Source: Pseudochelatococcus contaminans
GTDB taxonomy: Bacteria; Pseudomonadota; Alphaproteobacteria; Rhizobiales; Beijerinckiaceae
Direction of reading: 5' to 3'
Assembly (NCBI RefSeq): GCF_014195635.1
Contig: NZ_JACICC010000009.1
Span: 1 to 64,000, forward strand
DNA length: 64,000 bases
In this document: in pieces, positions 27,808-37,015 of the stretch
Layout: every line of letters starts with the position of its first letter
How positions within the stretch are numbered: position 1 is the stretch's first letter
Translations under genes and position numbers: made by a program
The notes under the pieces: model-generated
Seen by the model: only the letters and a program-made list of their open reading frames with translations
Databases searched by the model: none
Told to the model about the DNA's origin: nothing

Positions 27808-27839
27808 GCGCCATCCGACGAAACGTCATCGGATGGCGC
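27808..27839 (+). terminator. Second hairpin after pstS1
   Basis: GCGCCATCCGA and TCGGATGGCGC are perfect 11-bp arms around ten bases. With the preceding stem this makes a tandem hairpin between the two pstS genes. Confidence 0.6.
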
Positions 27840-28077
27840 TCGGGGGCGCGATCGAAAACGCAACGCCTCACCAAACCAGCCCTGTCGGATGCGGGTAATA
27901 AAAATGTAACTGCCAGATTATATGTGTATTTCACATAGAGAATTGCCATTCAATATATATCAATACATCCAGATACTATGATATTACTTATTTGACACAC
28001 AATTGTCATCTGTGATTACTATGTGAAGCATAGGCGCTGTCGGTGCCGCCCCTTCCCATGTTCATAAGAGAGTCGCC

Positions 28078-29115
28078 ATGACCAGCAGAACCCACCCCAT
28101 CGCTCCCGCGTCGAAGTCGCTCATCAAGGCGGCAACGGCCGCGTTCATGCTTGGCTGCCTGCTTACGCCTTCCTTCGCCCAGCAGGCGCCGACCGTCCTG
28201 ATCGATGGATCGAGCACGGTTTTCCCGATCTCCGAAGCCATGGCGGAGGAGTTTCAGAACAAGCAGTCAGGCAAGATCCTAGCTACCGTCGGCTCGTCCG
28301 GCACAGGCGGCGGGTTCAAGAAATTCTGTCGCGGCGAAACCGACATCACCGGCGCATCGCGTCCGATCCGCTCCGAGGAAATCGCGCTTTGCAAGGAAAG
28401 CGGCATCGAATTTATCGAGCTGCCGGTGGCCGTCGATGCTCTGGCAACCATCATTAATCCGGGCAACGATTGGGCTACCTGCCTTTCCGTTGCCGAGTTG
28501 AAGAAAATCTGGGAACCGGAGGCACAGGGCAAGGTCCAGAACTGGAATCTGGTCCGCGAAGGCTTCCCGAGCGGTCGTCTGGCCCTGTTCGGCGCCGGCA
28601 CTGATTCCGGCACATACGACTATTACACGCTGGCTATCAACGGTAAGGAACACTCCAGCCGCGGCGACTACACGGCGACGGAAGACGACAACATCACCAT
28701 CCAGGGGGTGATCGGCGACAAGAATGCCCTCGGCTTCCTCGGTCTGGCATACCTCACCGAGAACGCCGGCAAGGTGAAGGCCGTCGCGATCAGGCAGGCG
28801 GACGGCTCCTGCGTGGAACCCTCGATCGCGACAGCCACCGACGGCACCTATCAGCCGCTGACCCGCCCGCTCTTCTATTACGTGTCCAAGCAGGCGGCGG
28901 ACGCGAAGGAACATGTTCGTGAGTTCGTGGCGTTCCTGTTCGATGCCGATAATCAGAAGGAACTCGTCAGCGAGGTTGGCTACGTGGCGCTGCCCGCCGA
29001 GGCTGCGACCCTCGCTCTCATGAAGTTCGAGAGCCGCAAGACAGGCTCCCATTTCGAGGGCGGCTCCAAGATCGGCGTGACTGTGACCGATCTGGTTCAG
29101 GACGCAGCCAACTGA
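28078..29115 (+). CDS. pstS: Phosphate-binding periplasmic protein PstS (SphX-like type)
   Basis: This 345-residue protein has a signal peptide ending SFAQ. Its motifs IDGSSTVFPISEA, VGSSGTGGGF, DITGASRPI and FGAGTDSGTYDY belong to the other PstS branch, distinct from the neighbouring PstS. It delivers phosphate to PstCA. Two different binding proteins in one operon may differ in affinity or in rejecting arsenate. ATG 28078 was chosen for the signal peptide. Confidence 0.92.
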   Translation: MTSRTHPIAPASKSLIKAATAAFMLGCLLTPSFAQQAPTVLIDGSSTVFPISEAMAEEFQNKQSGKILATVGSSGTGGGFKKFCRGETDITGASRPIRSEEIALCKESGIEFIELPVAVDALATIINPGNDWATCLSVAELKKIWEPEAQGKVQNWNLVREGFPSGRLALFGAGTDSGTYDYYTLAINGKEHSSRGDYTATEDDNITIQGVIGDKNALGFLGLAYLTENAGKVKAVAIRQADGSCVEPSIATATDGTYQPLTRPLFYYVSKQAADAKEHVREFVAFLFDADNQKELVSEVGYVALPAEAATLALMKFESRKTGSHFEGGSKIGVTVTDLVQDAAN

Positions 29116-29131
29116 CGCGATGACCAGCCCC

Positions 29132-29160
29132 GATGGCTGAGGTCAAGCGCCTCGGCCATC
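29132..29160 (+). promoter_or_regulatory. Intercistronic hairpin between pstS2 and pstC
   Basis: GATGGCTGAGG pairs with CCTCGGCCATC (one G-U) around seven bases. Hairpins here commonly let the binding protein be made in excess over the membrane subunits. Confidence 0.6.
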
Positions 29161-29181
29161 ATCACTACCGGAGATGCGCCA

Positions 29182-30105
29182 ATGAGTTCGTCGGCTGACG
29201 CCTTCCGGCCTTCCGAGGCCTTCCTTCGCCGACGCCGGTTGATCGATCTCGGCATGCGCGCCGTGCTCTTTCTGTCGGCGGCGCTTTCCGTGTTCGTGAC
29301 TGCCGCGATCGTTTATGTCCTCGTCAGCGAGTCGTGGGGCTTTTTTACCGAAGTATCGCTATGGACATTCCTCACTGATACTCAGTGGACCCCCGTTTTC
29401 GCGCAACCCCGCTATGGCATCCTGCCGCTGCTGACCGCGACGCTTTGGGCTGCGGGTATAGCGATCGCCATCGCGATCCCGTTCGGAACCGTTCTCGCTG
29501 TCTATCTCAGCGAATATGCTCCGGCCGCCGTGCGCGAAACCGTTAAGCCGATGCTCGAACTGTTCGGCGCCATACCGACGGTCGTCTATGGATATTTCGC
29601 CCTGCTGTTCCTGACGCCGCTGTTTCAGACCTTCATTCCGGGCTTGACCGGGTTCAACCTGCTGGTTCCGGGGATCGTGCTCGGCATCATGATCCTGCCC
29701 TACATCGTCTCGATCAGCGAGGATGCAATGCGTGCCGTTCCCGCGTCGCTGCGCGAGGGCGCATTCGCGCTCGGCATGACGCGCCTTCAGACCACCTTCA
29801 AGGTGATCATCCCGGGCGCGTTCTCCGGCATCACCGCGGCATATCTGCTCGGCATGTCCCGCGCGGTAGGGGAGACCATGGTGCTTGCCATTGCGGCCGG
29901 GCAGAACCCGAACCTGACTGCTGATCCACGTGAGGGGGCGGCGACCATCACATCCTACATCGTGCAGATGAGCCTCGGCGATCTGCCGCACGGTTCACTG
30001 GCGTACCAGACCATCTTTGCCGCCGGCCTTGCGTTGTTCCTGCTGACGCTCTTCTTCAATATCGTCGGTTTCTTCCTGCGCCGACGCTTCCGGGAAGCGT
30101 ACTGA
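29182..30105 (+). CDS. pstC: Phosphate ABC transporter permease PstC
   Basis: This 307-residue permease has about six membrane segments and the permease coupling loop near EGAFALGMTRLQT. It forms the membrane channel with PstA. Its stop overlaps the pstA start (TGATG). Confidence 0.93.
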   Translation: MSSSADAFRPSEAFLRRRRLIDLGMRAVLFLSAALSVFVTAAIVYVLVSESWGFFTEVSLWTFLTDTQWTPVFAQPRYGILPLLTATLWAAGIAIAIAIPFGTVLAVYLSEYAPAAVRETVKPMLELFGAIPTVVYGYFALLFLTPLFQTFIPGLTGFNLLVPGIVLGIMILPYIVSISEDAMRAVPASLREGAFALGMTRLQTTFKVIIPGAFSGITAAYLLGMSRAVGETMVLAIAAGQNPNLTADPREGAATITSYIVQMSLGDLPHGSLAYQTIFAAGLALFLLTLFFNIVGFFLRRRFREAY

Positions 30106-31055
30106 TGACCTCCGAAATTCTCACACGGGCCACCACGGCCTCATCCGAGCAGGACGAAATCGTTCTGGTAGGCAGGGCACGCCGAAGGGATGCCATCTTC
30201 GCCGGCCTCGGTCTTTTCATTCTCTTCGTGGCCATGGCGTTCCTGCTGGCGTTGATCGCCGATCTATTCGTGGATGGCTTTTCCAGAATAGACATGGCTT
30301 TCCTGACCGATTTTCCTTCCCGGCGCCCCGAACGATCCGGCATCCTTTCCGCATGGGTCGGCACATGCCTCGTCATGTTCGTCACTGCCATGCTCGCCAT
30401 CCCGCTCGGTATCGCCGCCGGTCTCTACCTCGAGGAATATGCGCCGAAAAACTGGTTGACCGACATCATCGAGATCAACGTCACCAACCTCGCCGGCGTT
30501 CCTTCGATCATTTACGGTCTGCTGGCGCTCGGCTTCTTCGTCTACCTGGCCGGGCTTGGCCGGTCGGTCATGGTTGCCGGCATGGTGCTTGCCCTTCTCA
30601 TCCTGCCGATCGTCATCGTCGCAACGCGCGAAGCCGTCCGCAGCATTCCGCAAATGATTCGGGAAGGGGCTTACGGGATCGGGGCGGACAAGTGGCAGAC
30701 CATGTGGCACTACATCCTGCCGGCAGCCCGGCCCGGTATCCTGACCGGAGCGATAGTCGGCCTGTCGCGTGCGATCGGCGAAACGGCGCCGATCATCACC
30801 ATCGGCGCGCTGACCTTCATTGCCTTTCTGCCGCCGGCGCCGGTTCAGCCAGATTTTCCCTTCGTCAACTTTGACTGGTTGCACGCGCCCTTCACCGTGA
30901 TGCCGATCCAGATGTTCAACTGGATCTCGCGCCCGCAGGCTGCCTTCCACGTCAACGCCGCCGCCACGGGTGTCGTACTCCTCATCATGACTCTTGGCAT
31001 GAATGCCATTGCGATCTGGATCCGCTTCAGGCTGCGTCGCCGGATTGGCCTCTGA
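30105..31055 (+). CDS. pstA: Phosphate ABC transporter permease PstA
   Basis: This 316-residue permease has six predicted membrane segments, the motif [13 protein letters not shown] typical of PstA, and the coupling loop [14 protein letters not shown]. It starts inside the pstC stop codon. PstB follows after 22 bp. Confidence 0.93.
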   Translation: MTSEILTRATTASSEQDEIVLVGRARRRDAIFAGLGLFILFVAMAFLLALIADLFVDGFSRIDMAFLTDFPSRRPERSGILSAWVGTCLVMFVTAMLAIPLGIAAGLYLEEYAPKNWLTDIIEINVTNLAGVPSIIYGLLALGFFVYLAGLGRSVMVAGMVLALLILPIVIVATREAVRSIPQMIREGAYGIGADKWQTMWHYILPAARPGILTGAIVGLSRAIGETAPIITIGALTFIAFLPPAPVQPDFPFVNFDWLHAPFTVMPIQMFNWISRPQAAFHVNAAATGVVLLIMTLGMNAIAIWIRFRLRRRIGL

Positions 31056-31077
31056 ACCAAGGACAGGACTTGAACAT

Positions 31078-31926
31078 ATGGTCGAAACGCCCGCTCCCAC
31101 CTTTCAGAAGCCGATTGCCGGGGAGACCGAATCTGGCGGCATCGGCGGTATCCTAGTCCGCCCGGAAAAACTCCGGGCCGAAGTTCGCAACTTGTCCTTC
31201 TGGTATGGCGACTTCCTCGCTCTGAAATCGGTCAACCTGCCGATCGCCGACCGGGAGGTTACAGCGCTCATCGGTCCTTCCGGATGCGGCAAGAGCACCT
31301 TGCTGCGCTCGTTCAATCGCATGCACGATCTGTATCCGGGAAACCGCTATGATGGCGAGATTACGCTCTTGCCGGAGGGAAGGAACGTGGTCGGGCCGCA
31401 AACCGACGCGATACTGATCCGGCTTCGCATCGGCATGGTATTCCAAAAACCCAATCCCTTTCCGAAATCGATCTACGAAAACGTGGCGGCGGGGCTTCGG
31501 GTTAGAGGCATCAATCGCAAATCCGTGCTTGACGAGCGGGTGGAAGAGGCACTCAGGGGCGCGGCGCTCTGGAACGAGGTCAAGGACCGTCTGCACGATT
31601 CCGCCTACGGCCTTTCGGGTGGGCAGCAGCAGCGCCTTTGCATCGCCCGGACGCTCGCGCCCAATCCGGAAATCATTCTTTTCGATGAGCCCACGTCCGC
31701 GCTCGACCCTATCGCGACCGCGCGTATAGAGGAACTGATCGACGAGCTCCAGCAGCACTACACGATCGTCATCGTCACCCACAACATGCAGCAGGCTGCA
31801 CGCATATCGAGCTACACGGCCTACATGCACCTGGGCGAAATGACCGAGTTCAACGCGACCAAGGAATTTTTCACCAATCCGCGCCACGAGCGGACCCAGC
31901 AGTATATCACCGGGCGGTTCGGTTGA
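31078..31926 (+). CDS. pstB: Phosphate ABC transporter ATPase PstB
   Basis: This 282-residue ATPase has Walker [10 protein letters not shown], the PstB-specific SFNRMHDL segment, the signature LSGGQQQR and Walker [13 protein letters not shown]. It powers PstSCA. No phoU follows, unlike most pst operons, so this copy may lack the usual Pho signalling link. ATG 31078 was chosen; upstream codons lie within pstA. Confidence 0.95.
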   Translation: MVETPAPTFQKPIAGETESGGIGGILVRPEKLRAEVRNLSFWYGDFLALKSVNLPIADREVTALIGPSGCGKSTLLRSFNRMHDLYPGNRYDGEITLLPEGRNVVGPQTDAILIRLRIGMVFQKPNPFPKSIYENVAAGLRVRGINRKSVLDERVEEALRGAALWNEVKDRLHDSAYGLSGGQQQRLCIARTLAPNPEIILFDEPTSALDPIATARIEELIDELQQHYTIVIVTHNMQQAARISSYTAYMHLGEMTEFNATKEFFTNPRHERTQQYITGRFG

Positions 31927-32022
31927 GGCGACGGGAGGGAGCGGTGAATCTCGCGGCATGATTCGCTACGACGCGCGAGGCGCGAGCCTGCATCGTCACG
32001 CAAGACAAGAAGCCGCGGTGCC

Positions 32023-32853
32023 TTACAAACTGCCGATCGTCCGGAGCTTGTCGCGAAGGGACATCCGGTCGAGCGAATCCAGCGGGAGGCTGATGAACGC
32101 GGCGACACGATTTCGGATGTAACCTGCCGCCTGGCGGAATGCGGCGGCTTGCCGAAAATCAGCCTCTCCGACGATGGAGGGGTCTTCGATGCCCCAGTGG
32201 GCCGTCAGCGGGCGCCCTGGCCAGACCGGGCATTCCTCACCCGCCGCGCTGTCGCAGAGCGTGAATACGAAATCCATGATGGGAGCTTCGGGGCTCGCGA
32301 ATTCGTCCCAGCTCTTCGAACGCAATCCCTCAGTCGGATAATCGAGTTCTGCCAAAGTTGCGATGGTGGTCGGGTGAATCTCGCCTCGTGGCTTGTTACC
32401 GGCAGAGAAAGCACGGAATCGCCCCCCGCCATCGCGGTTCAAAACGCTCTCCGCGAGGATCGACCGCACGGAGTTGCCCGTACAGAGAAACAAGACGTTG
32501 TATACGGGGTCGGGTGCAGCGCCAGCCCGCGGAATGACGGCTGTTGAAATGGACCTGTCCGTGGTCGCCGCGAGAGCCGCAAAGTCTGTGACCAGAAAAT
32601 CGACGAGTTGCCAGACCCGCTCGGTGTCCGGCCGGTAGATGATCGTCGTTCCGTGCCGTTCGGTACGAACGAGGCCGGCCCGCTTCAGCACCGCAAGATG
32701 GGCCGACATGGTATTCTGCGGCACGTCGAGCAGCTTCGCGACGTCGCCCGCCGGCACTCCCGTCTCCCGGCGATCCAGGAGCAGGCGCAACGCATCCAGT
32801 CGTGTAGCTTGCGCGATGGCTGCAAAAGCCTCGACGATTATGTGTTTTTCCAT
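32023..32853 (-). CDS. ArsR-ArsC fusion protein
   Basis: This 276-residue protein has a winged-helix ArsR domain (about 1-95) and a low-molecular-weight phosphatase-type ArsC domain (about 118-276). The ArsC part has CTGNSVRS (C124) and relay cysteines LCDSAAGEEC. The first 123 residues contain no cysteine, and the DCC site of the other ArsR proteins here reads DFA (90-92). So the regulator part cannot bind As(III) in the usual way, and sensing through the ArsC domain is possible. It converges on pstB. ATG 32853 was chosen at the domain start. Confidence 0.88.
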   Translation of the reverse strand: MEKHIIVEAFAAIAQATRLDALRLLLDRRETGVPAGDVAKLLDVPQNTMSAHLAVLKRAGLVRTERHGTTIIYRPDTERVWQLVDFLVTDFAALAATTDRSISTAVIPRAGAAPDPVYNVLFLCTGNSVRSILAESVLNRDGGGRFRAFSAGNKPRGEIHPTTIATLAELDYPTEGLRSKSWDEFASPEAPIMDFVFTLCDSAAGEECPVWPGRPLTAHWGIEDPSIVGEADFRQAAAFRQAAGYIRNRVAAFISLPLDSLDRMSLRDKLRTIGSL

Positions 32854-33145
32854 GCGTCGAGATTTATCGAAATAATATGCCGAACGCAAGTACCTCCACA
32901 AATGAGCGCGATCAGAATATCTCGCCGGCGCGTGCAGCAACACCCTCAAGAAAACGGACGATACGCAATCGGCTCAGGTTGTAGAACCAGCATGTTCAAT
33001 GAGATGCACCGCTACAAGCTATTTTAGCTGAACACCGTGCTGGAGCAACGCGAGAACGAGATTTCCACGAAGAAAGTGCGATCGGCGATCGATGCACTCA
33101 GGGCTTTGGCCTCGCGCCCGACCGGGGTAGTCGCTCTGCATCGCA

Positions 33146-34318
33146 TCAGAGTGTGGCGATAACCTTCTCGTCGATAGCGAAGCCGAGCCGCTGTTGTCCG
33201 TGAATTAGGAAAAATTTCTCCGATACCAACAGATGCTGGGTGGCGACATGGGCGTCCCTGAGTCGCTTCTGGAGCGGATTCGCTAAGAATGTCGAGGTGG
33301 CGCCGCCTAGCGTATACAAGGCGTCAACCACCTTCGAGGCTTCCTGAGCAGCGTGGCTGATGGCGAGGCGGGCGGTCGTCCTCTGGTCTACTGTCGCTGG
33401 ATCGCCAGCCTGAATGGTTTCCCATATGCTGGCCAAAGATTCGCGTACGAATGCGGAGGCTGCAAGAAGCCTAGCTTCGGATTGAGCAACCGTCAGTTGC
33501 GTCAACGGAGTTTCAGCAAGTGTCGCCTCGCTACCAGTCGGAACCTTGTGCCTAGCCAGATCAACGAGTTCATGGATGGCCCCCCGCGCGTTCCCTAGCA
33601 GTACTGCAGCATAGGCAGCGGCGATGTAGACGAAGCCCGGAAAACGGGCAAGGGCGCTATCGGCGGCAGGAACGAAGCCCTTGCCGAACTCAAGGATACG
33701 GTGCCCGGGAACGATGGCTCCCTTGCGAACCGAAAAATCATTTGAAGCCGTCGCCTTTAGACCGAACGCATGCCATGTATCATGCGGCTCAAAATCGCCG
33801 CGGGGGAGGAAGATGATGAAGAGACGGTCGCCGTCGAGAACCCCACCAGTCATCCAGTCTGCTTGAAGGCCACAAGATCCCCACGGCCACCGCCCCTCAT
33901 CGACCCGCAGCCTTCCGTCAACCCATGAGCCGCGCCCCGTCGGGGCGAACGAGCCCCCTGTGAGAGACGCCGGATTGGCAACGTAGATTTCTCGGACCGC
34001 CTCGGGCTGCAGATACCATGCGAGCACGGATGTCGTAGATGAAACAGCAGCGTACCATCCGGCAGCCGCGTCCCCCTCCGACAGAGCTGCTATCGCGTCG
34101 ACATAGGTCACGGGATCTGCCTCGGGTCCGCCATACACGGCAGGCACTGCTAGCCTGAACAGGTCGGCAGCCCCGATTGCGTCTACCACCTCTCGCGCCA
34201 GGACCCGAGCATTCTCCGCGGCGACGGCGTGCTCACGGGCAAGACTGGCAATCTCCCGCGCTCGCGAGACGAGGTGGCTGCCAGAGGCATTTAGCGGATG
34301 ATTCACCGGGCTGTTCAT
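33146..34318 (-). CDS. Acyl-CoA dehydrogenase-fold flavin-dependent monooxygenase
   Basis: This 390-residue protein of the acyl-CoA dehydrogenase superfamily has an N-terminal helical domain, a middle beta domain, and a C-terminal helical domain with YTLGGATSTFLANPLQKRL. That last motif is typical of the group of two-component flavin monooxygenases (HsaA or DszC-like). No reductase partner is adjacent. The substrate is unknown. ATG 34318 lies nine bases behind TGAGG; ATG 34333 is an alternative. Confidence 0.72.
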   Translation of the reverse strand: MNSPVNHPLNASGSHLVSRAREIASLAREHAVAAENARVLAREVVDAIGAADLFRLAVPAVYGGPEADPVTYVDAIAALSEGDAAAGWYAAVSSTTSVLAWYLQPEAVREIYVANPASLTGGSFAPTGRGSWVDGRLRVDEGRWPWGSCGLQADWMTGGVLDGDRLFIIFLPRGDFEPHDTWHAFGLKATASNDFSVRKGAIVPGHRILEFGKGFVPAADSALARFPGFVYIAAAYAAVLLGNARGAIHELVDLARHKVPTGSEATLAETPLTQLTVAQSEARLLAASAFVRESLASIWETIQAGDPATVDQRTTARLAISHAAQEASKVVDALYTLGGATSTFLANPLQKRLRDAHVATQHLLVSEKFFLIHGQQRLGFAIDEKVIATL

Positions 34319-34834
34319 GGAGAGGTACCTCATAAAGAGCGGTCGCGACTTGTTTGACGATGAATCGCAATGAATGGAATTCGGAGCAGTTTCGGTCTCC
34401 TTTCCAAGCATTTCGACGTTTGTACGATTCTCATAAATTACATATAGTTTATAAAAAATCTAGAATTCTATGGAAATAGCTATGCGATTCTCCGGAGAGG
34501 CTCGTGGGACGCCCCTGAAAGGGAGCATGCCCAACGTCTATAGATTGGTCTCGCCATATAAGAGGCAGAGGAAGGCATCATTACCTTTGCCGCGCCGCGT
34601 GTACCGACGCACGTTTGCGTCACTCGATAGCAGCCTCCTGCTAGTCTATGAGCCTTGCTTCTGCGCCGAGACCTGGACCGCTCATGGATAGGATTGTCCG
34701 ATTAAGTGCTTTCACGCACGCCAAATTTTCGACACCTGTAGTGCGCCATCTGCAGTATAGAATTGGCGATAAATCGTGCATGGACTGGGTATGAAAAACA
34801 CCCTGGTCTCTGCGCGATTTCTTGTTGCCGGTTG
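34319..34834. other. Intergenic region with no recognised gene
   Basis: This 516-bp region contains an AT-rich stretch (34425-34480), probably the promoter of the monooxygenase gene. Short frames here have no recognisable domain and no good ribosome site. I see no tRNA or repeat. Confidence 0.6.
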
Positions 34835-36916
34835 TCAATTGCCGGTCCGGTAGAATCGTAGCAATTGTGCGTTGATTGCGACGATGATCGTGCTCGCGGA
34901 CATGAAGATCGCGCCAACGGCTGGCGTCATGAGAAAGCCGGTGCCGAAAGTAATGCCCGCCGCCATTGGAATGGCAATGACGTTATAGGCGGTTGCCCAA
35001 ATCAGGTTCTGCACCATTTTTCTGTAAGTAGCGCGCGACAGACCCAAGATCGCTGCAACATCGCGCGGATCGCTCCGAACCAAAACGATATCCGCTGATT
35101 CCACGGCCACGTCGGTCCCGGCGCCGATGGCGACACCGAGATCAGCCTGCACCAGCGCCGGCGCGTCGTTGACACCGTCGCCCACCATGGCGACCTTGAG
35201 CCCGCGGGCCTGAAGCTCCTTGATCTTGGCCGATTTCTGATCAGGCAGAACCTCGGCGAAATACTTGGCGATGCCGAGATCTTCCGACACGGCCTTGGCC
35301 ACGCCCGCGGCGTCGCCGGTCAGCATCACCGAATTGACGCCCAGCCGCTTCAGTTCCGCGATGGCTTCCCGGGATTCGGGGCGCACGATGTCGGCCAGCG
35401 CGAGCAGCGCCTGCGGGACACCGCCTCGGACCAGCACGACAACGGTCTTGCCCTGCGCCTCAAGCTGCTTGAGACGTTCCCCGCCCACAGGATTGCCCTG
35501 CCGCGCCAGATGGCCGGGGCTGACGATGCGCACGTCCTCGCCGCCCACCGTCGCCGCGATCCCTTCACCGGTGATGTTGCGCACGTCGCCGGCTGGCGGC
35601 GGTACAAGACCCCTTCTCTTAGCCTCGGCCAGGATGCCATGGGCGATCGGATGCTCGGACCGGCTCTCGGCGGCGGCGGCGTAGCGCAGCGCCTCAGCCT
35701 CATCCCCCGCCAGGAGCACGATGTCGCTGACCCCGAACCGGCCTTCGGTGAGGGTGCCGGTCTTGTCGAAGACCACCGCATTCAGGTTGCGTGCCCTCTC
35801 GAAGGCGGCCCGGTCGCGGATCAGGAGCCCGTTGCCGGCGCTGAGCGAGGTGCTGACCGCTACGACCAGCGGCACGGCGAGGCCGAGCGCATGCGGGCAG
35901 GCGATCACCATCACCGTCACCATGCGCTCGATGGCGAACTGGAAGGGGGCGCCGAGGGTGAGCCAGACGACCAGCGTGCCGATGCCCACCGTCAGTGCGA
36001 TATAGGTCAGCCAGGCCGCGGCGCGGTTGGCGAGGTCCTGCGTGCGCGACCGGCTGGCTTGCGCCTCTTTCACGAGCGTGATGACCTGTGCGAGATAGGT
36101 CTTGTCGCCGGTCGCCGTGACCTCGATCGTCACCGAGCCTTCGCCGTTGATCGCCCCGCCGATGGCGTTTGCCCCTACCGCTTTGGAGACCGGCCGCGAT
36201 TCGCCGGTCAGCATCGCCTCGTTGAACGAACTCGCGCCCTCGATGATCTTTCCGTCCACCGGCACCTTGGCCCCAGGGCGGATGAGCACGCGGTCGCCGG
36301 GCTGGAGGGCGGAGATAGGAACATCCTGGGTTGCACCATCCGCGCCGATCTTCGTGGCGGTGTCAGGCAGCAGCCTGACCAGCTCCTCCAGGGCGCGCGA
36401 GGCCCCCATCACCGAGCGCATCTCCAGCCAGTGGCCGAGCAGCATGATGGTGATCAGCGTCGCGAGCTCCCAATAGAAGGACTCGCCGGGAAGGCCGAAG
36501 GTGACGGCGGCGGAGTAGAAATAGGCGGCCGAGATCGCCAGCGCGATCAGGGTCATCATGCCCGGCTGCCGGTCGCGCAACTCCGATGCGAACCCGGTCA
36601 GGAAGGGCCGGCCGCCGTAGACATAGACGATGGTGGAGAGCGCGAAGAGCACGAGCCCGCTACCCGGGAACGCCAGCGCGTCGCCGAGCCCCAGCCAGTG
36701 CCGGATCATCGGCGACAGCAGAAGGATCGGCGGCGTCAGCGCCAGCGAGATCCAGAACCGGCGCCGGAAGTCGGCGATCATGGCAGCGTGGTCATGGCCG
36801 CCGTGCGCGGCATGGGTGGAGCCGGCCGCCGCGACGATAGCGCTGCCGGCAGGACGGTGATGCGCATGGCCGCTGTGATGGTCATCATGGCCAGCGTGGG
36901 ACTTGTGATCGGTCAT
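34835..36916 (-). CDS. copB: Copper-exporting P-type ATPase, CopB type (P1B-3)
   Basis: This 693-residue ATPase carries the intramembrane metal site C340-P341-H342, the CPH signature of CopB pumps, and the phosphorylated aspartate D384 in DKTGT. The N-terminal 45 residues hold twelve histidines and no CxxC domain, again as in CopB. It should export copper from the cytoplasm. The multicopper oxidase gene lies upstream on the same strand with a 99-bp gap. Confidence 0.93.
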   Translation of the reverse strand: MTDHKSHAGHDDHHSGHAHHRPAGSAIVAAAGSTHAAHGGHDHAAMIADFRRRFWISLALTPPILLLSPMIRHWLGLGDALAFPGSGLVLFALSTIVYVYGGRPFLTGFASELRDRQPGMMTLIALAISAAYFYSAAVTFGLPGESFYWELATLITIMLLGHWLEMRSVMGASRALEELVRLLPDTATKIGADGATQDVPISALQPGDRVLIRPGAKVPVDGKIIEGASSFNEAMLTGESRPVSKAVGANAIGGAINGEGSVTIEVTATGDKTYLAQVITLVKEAQASRSRTQDLANRAAAWLTYIALTVGIGTLVVWLTLGAPFQFAIERMVTVMVIACPHALGLAVPLVVAVSTSLSAGNGLLIRDRAAFERARNLNAVVFDKTGTLTEGRFGVSDIVLLAGDEAEALRYAAAAESRSEHPIAHGILAEAKRRGLVPPPAGDVRNITGEGIAATVGGEDVRIVSPGHLARQGNPVGGERLKQLEAQGKTVVVLVRGGVPQALLALADIVRPESREAIAELKRLGVNSVMLTGDAAGVAKAVSEDLGIAKYFAEVLPDQKSAKIKELQARGLKVAMVGDGVNDAPALVQADLGVAIGAGTDVAVESADIVLVRSDPRDVAAILGLSRATYRKMVQNLIWATAYNVIAIPMAAGITFGTGFLMTPAVGAIFMSASTIIVAINAQLLRFYRTGN

Positions 36917-37015
36917 CCTCTGAAATCTCCGGGGTAGTGTTGTTTGCTCTGGAACGAGCGATCCGAAATACGAAAGGCGCGCACGCTGCGGGCGCCGCTT
37001 TCCCAGACGGAGGCC

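Larger units (their letters stand above)
27753..28077. other. Intergenic region between the two pstS genes
   Basis: These 325 bp hold two strong hairpins at 27775-27839, then an AT-rich stretch (27900-28030) containing TTGACA at 27992 and a TACTAT-like box at 28017. The second pstS may therefore have its own promoter. No open reading frame is convincing. Confidence 0.6.

Noticed and set aside
27992-28022. Pho box before pstS2
   Set aside because: TTGACA and TTGTCAT occur, but the 11-bp-spaced tandem CTGTCAT pattern is not there; only a possible promoter can be noted.
33031-33162. A short plus-strand frame between the ArsR-ArsC fusion and the monooxygenase gene
   Set aside because: It has only about 40 codons, no ribosome site or family, and overlaps the end of the monooxygenase gene.
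34470-34691. A 73-codon plus-strand frame in the gap before copB
   Set aside because: No ribosome site, no domain, and composition typical of non-coding sequence.
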